From Phenylobacterium sp. (GTDB lineage Bacteria > Pseudomonadota > Alphaproteobacteria > Caulobacterales > Caulobacteraceae): a stretch of DNA of 64,000 nt. The first letter of the stretch is position 1. Every line of letters begins with the position of its first letter. Below, piece by piece: positions 60,501 through 64,000 of the stretch. The stretch lies in the NCBI RefSeq assembly GCF_019636135.1, contig NZ_JAHBYD010000002.1, forward strand, positions 1 through 64,000, given 5' to 3'. The translations under genes and the position numbers were made by a program. The notes under the pieces were generated by a model that made no database searches, had not been told where the DNA came from, and saw nothing but the letters and a program-made list of their open reading frames with translations.

Positions 60501-63500
60501 GGACGTGCCGGTCTGGGCGCACCTGCCGATGATCCACGGCCCCGACGGCGCGAAGCTCAGCAAGCGCCACGGCGCCCAGTCGGTCACCGAGTTCGACGAC
60601 ATGGGCTACCTGCCCGAGACCCTGCGCAACTACCTGGCCAAGCTGGGCTGGGGCCACGGCGACGACGAGATCTTCTCCGACGCCCAGGCCGCCGAGTGGT
60701 TCGACATCCACGACGTCGTCAGCGCGCCGGCCCGCCTCGACTGGGCCAAGCTCAACCACGTCAACAACCACTACATCCGCCTGGCCGAGCCCGAGCGCCT
60801 GGCCGGCCTCGTCGCGAAGATCCTCAAGAGCCGCGGCGTGGCGCTGAAGCAGGGCGACGCGGCGCTGATCGCCCGCACCATCCCGTTCGTCCGCGACGGC
60901 GCCAAGACGACGCTGGAACTGGCCGACGCCGTCGTCTTCGCGCTGAAGGTCCGGCCCCTGGACGTGCCCGAGAAGACCCGAACCCAACTCGCCGAACCGG
61001 AGATGGCGGAGCGGTTCACGAAACTGCGCACGGCGCTGGGGGAGGTCGCCGACTGGAGCGTGCCCGGACTTGAAGAGTCCCTGCGCAAGTTCGCGGAATC
61101 AGAGGGGATCGGGCTTGGGAAGTTCGGTCCGCAACTGCGGGCGGCGCTGTCCGGCGGCGCCCCCGCCCCTGACCTAGCGGGAACCATGACGGCGCTCGGC
61201 CGCGACGAGAGCCTCGGCCGGATCGACGACGCGCTTTCTCCGGCCGCATAAAGGGGTATAAGCGCCGACGAACGGATGTTTCATTTCGCAACCGCGAAGG
61301 GGGTCTCATGGCTGAATCGGCGAAGTTCCAGGTCGACGGCAAGACGGTCGAACTGCCCGTGATGCGGGGCACCGATGGCCCGGCCGTGGTCGACATCCGC
61401 AAGCTCTACGGCGACGCCGACGTCTTCACCTACGACCCGGGCTTCACGTCGACGGCCTCCTGCGAGAGCAAGATCACCTTCATCGACGGTGACAAGGGCG
61501 TGCTGCTGCATCGCGGCTACCCGATCGACGAACTGGCCGAGAAGTCCAGCTTCCTGGAGGTCTGCTACCTCCTGCTCCACGGCGAGTTGCCGACCGCGGC
61601 CGAGTTCGCCGAGTTCGACAAGAACATCACCTACCACACGATGGTGCATGAGCAGGTCGACCGCTTCTTCCAGGGCTTCCGCCGCGACGCCCACCCGATG
61701 GCCATCATGTGCGGCGCGGTCGGCGCGATGAGCGCCTTCTACCACGACAGCACCGACATCAACGATCCCGAGCAGCGGATGATCTCCGCCCACCGGCTGA
61801 TCGCCAAGATGCCGACGCTGGCGGCGCGCGCCTTCAAGTACTCGCGCGGCCAGCCGTTCGTGTACCCGCGCAACGAGCTCTCCTACGCCGAGAACTTCCT
61901 GCGCATGTGCTTCTCGGTCCCGGCCGAGGACTGGAAGCCGAACCCCGTCCTGGCCAAGGCCATGGACCGCATCTTCATCCTGCACGCCGACCACGAGCAG
62001 AACGCGTCGACCTCGACGGTGCGCCTCGCCGGCTCGTCGGGGGCCAATCCGTTCGCCTGCATCGCGGCGGGCATCGCCTCGCTCTGGGGCCCCAAGCACG
62101 GCGGCGCGAACGAAGAAGCGCTGAACATGCTGAAGGAGATCGGGACGGTCGACCGGATCCCCGAGTTCGTCCAGGGCGTGAAGGACCGCCGCTACCTGCT
62201 CATGGGCTTCGGCCACCGGGTCTACAAGAACTACGACCCCCGCGCGAAGGTCATGCAGAAGTCCTGCCACGAGGTGCTGGAGGCCGTCGGCGCCCAGAAC
62301 GACCCGCTGCTGCAGGTGGCGATGGAGCTCGAGAAGATCGCCCTGAGCGACGAGTTCTTCATCGAGCGCAAGCTCTACCCGAACGTCGACTTCTACTCCG
62401 GCATCACGCTGCGCGCCCTGGGCTTCCCGCCCGAGATGTTCACCGTGCTGTTCGCCCTGGCCCGCACCGTCGGCTGGATCGCCCAGTGGAAGGAGATGAT
62501 CGAGGACCCGTCGCAGAAGATCGGCCGCCCGCGGCAGATCTACACCGGCGCCCCGCAGCGCAGCTACGTGGCGGTCGACAAGCGCTGACGCGCGATCAGG
62601 TCCAGGACGGCGGACGCCGCGGCCTCGTTCGGATCGGGGCCGCCGCGTCCCATCTTCAGCAACGCCGCGTTCTGCCGCTCGACCTGCCGCGCCCGCAGGC
62701 CGGCGTCGTCGAGGCGTAGCGCGACCTCGCGCGCGAGCGCGGGCCCGTTGCAGTCCGCCTGGATCATCTCGGGCGCCACGAAGTCCTGGGCGGCGATGTT
62801 GAACAGGGTCACGTACTTCGTGCGGATCAGCCGCTTCAGGACGGCGTAGGTCACCGGCGCCAGCCGATAGGCCACCACCATCGGGCAGCCCGCCAGCGCC
62901 AGCTCGGTCGTGACCGTGCCCGAGCAGGCCAGCGCCACCGTCGCGGCCTTCATCGCCGAGCGCTTGGCGGCGTCGCCCTCGACCACCTGCGCCCGGTGCG
63001 GCCAGCCGGCGACCCGCGACTTCACCAGCCCGGCCACCGTCGGCGCCGCCGCGACGACCACATGCAGGTCCGGCCGCCCGGCCTTCAGGCGATGGACGGC
63101 GTCCTCGAACGCCGGCATCACCCGCTCGATCTCGGACGGCCGGCTGCCGGGCAGCACCAGCAGGATCGGCTCGTCCGGCGCCGCGCCGATCTCCGCGCGC
63201 AACCCGGCCGGATCGGCCGCCGAGAAGTCGATGGCGAGCGTCGAGTCGCCCACGAACACCGTCTTCAGCCCCTCGCGCTCGAAGGCCGCGCCGTCGAAGG
63301 CGTGGATGGTCAGCAGGAGGTCGTACCAGCGCGCCGCCGTCCGCGCGCGCCCGGGCCGCGACGCCCAGACCTGCGGGCCCACGTACTTCACCAGCGGCAG
63401 CGCCGGGGACTGCCGTCGCAGGCGATGCGCCACGCGCAGGGTGAAGCCCCAGGAGTCGATCAGGACAGCCACGTCCGGCGGCTCCCGCGCGGCGACGGCC

Positions 63501-64000
63501 GCGGCCTCGTCGGCCCGGCGCACCACCTTGCCGTAGGCCATCAGGCCCTCCAGCAGGCCGAAGATCGAGAGCTCCGCGATGTCGAACGGGCTCGTGAGCC
63601 CCTCCCCGCGCATCCGCTGGCCACCGACGCCCACGAACCGGACGCCCTCGCCCAGCTTCGCCTTCAGCGCCCGCATGAGCCCCGCGCCGCGGTCGTCGCC
63701 CGAAGCCTCCGCGGCGACCAGCATCACCGTGAGCGGCCGCGCCGTCATGGCGGCGGCTCGACGCCCAGGATGAAGACCCCGAGCTCGTCGGCCAGTGCGA
63801 TCACCGCCTCGCGGTCCAGCACGAGCAGCCCCCCCGCCTCGCCCACGATCCCCGCCAGGCCGGCCCGCGCCACGCCCTGCACCGTCGCCAGCCCGATGGT
63901 CGGCAGGTCCACCCGCGTCTCCTGGATCGGCTTCGGCGCCTTGGCCAGCACGCCGAGGCCCGCGCCCGCGCGGCCCCTCAGGTGCGCCGGCAGGCCGGCC

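Overview
The window is a high-GC (around 70%) alphaproteobacterial chromosome segment. The gene neighbourhoods (tmk-holB-tatD, hfq-hflX-mazG, dusB-ntrB-ntrC / ntrY-ntrX, fused ispDF, ftsB-pdhA-pdhB-pdhC with a lipoyl domain on E1-beta, trpGDC-lexA-comEC-gltX-gltA-lpxB-lpxI) and a GAAC-N7-GAAC SOS box before lexA fit Caulobacterales. The PEPxxWA C-terminal sorting tails make a Phenylobacterium-like organism plausible. That placement is inference from gene content, not a database match. I see no rRNA, CRISPR array, complete insertion sequence or prophage.

Layout. 1-4.6 kb: end of a SPOR protein, then a tightly overlapping plus-strand operon (tmk, holB, tatD, MBL-fold hydrolase, purN-like, ABM-domain protein). 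4.6-6.0 kb: a small foreign patch with a decayed frameshifted transposase, a lower-GC zinc-ribbon gene of unknown function and IS-end-like repeats. 6.0-9.8 kb: an extended SDR divergent from a LysR regulator, a small membrane protein, a secreted protein and mazG, whose stop codon lies in a 3' fragment resembling initiator tRNA. 9.8-23 kb: hflX, hfq, a D-amino-acid aminotransferase, the NtrX/NtrY and NtrC/NtrB nitrogen two-component systems (split by an opposite-strand phytanoyl-CoA dioxygenase-type gene), dusB and ispDF. 23-30.7 kb: a spermidine-synthase-like membrane protein, pncC, an APC permease, ratA, lipA, an acyl-CoA synthetase-like gene and doxX. 30.9-37.8 kb: lipoamide dehydrogenase, glutathione peroxidase, E2, two GFA-domain proteins, E1-beta, E1-alpha and ftsB. 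37.8-43 kb: an EpsD-like lipoprotein and two PEPxxWA-CTERM proteins between ftsB and enolase, then a crotonase. 43-64 kb: rpmF, MAPEG, pyrG, secG, GNAT, tpiA, ppiD-trpE, a serine hydrolase, an alpha/beta hydrolase, trpGDC, lexA, an ASCH-like protein, comEC, gltX, gltA, lpxB and the end of lpxI.

How the genes work together. lipA supplies lipoyl groups for the pyruvate dehydrogenase complex, whose four subunit genes lie together. gltA takes the acetyl-CoA onward; enolase and tpiA are glycolytic. NtrBC and NtrYX are nitrogen regulators, and hfq/hflX lie beside ntrX. lpxB/lpxI make lipid A, ftsB serves division, and ppiD/secG serve protein export.

The most striking observation is in pdhC (E2). 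A 30-nt perfect palindrome sits in the linker between the lipoyl and E3-binding domains and leaves the gene out of frame; removing 26 nt restores one reading frame. The same GC-rich palindrome core recurs in two intergenic spaces (34.9 and 57.2 kb). The window also holds two 181-bp copies, in opposite orientation, of a palindromic element built from AACC plus ~9-nt period units, a related element with a different unit (22.8 kb), a separate CTCATCC hairpin family, and an NtrC lacking the GAFTGA loop.
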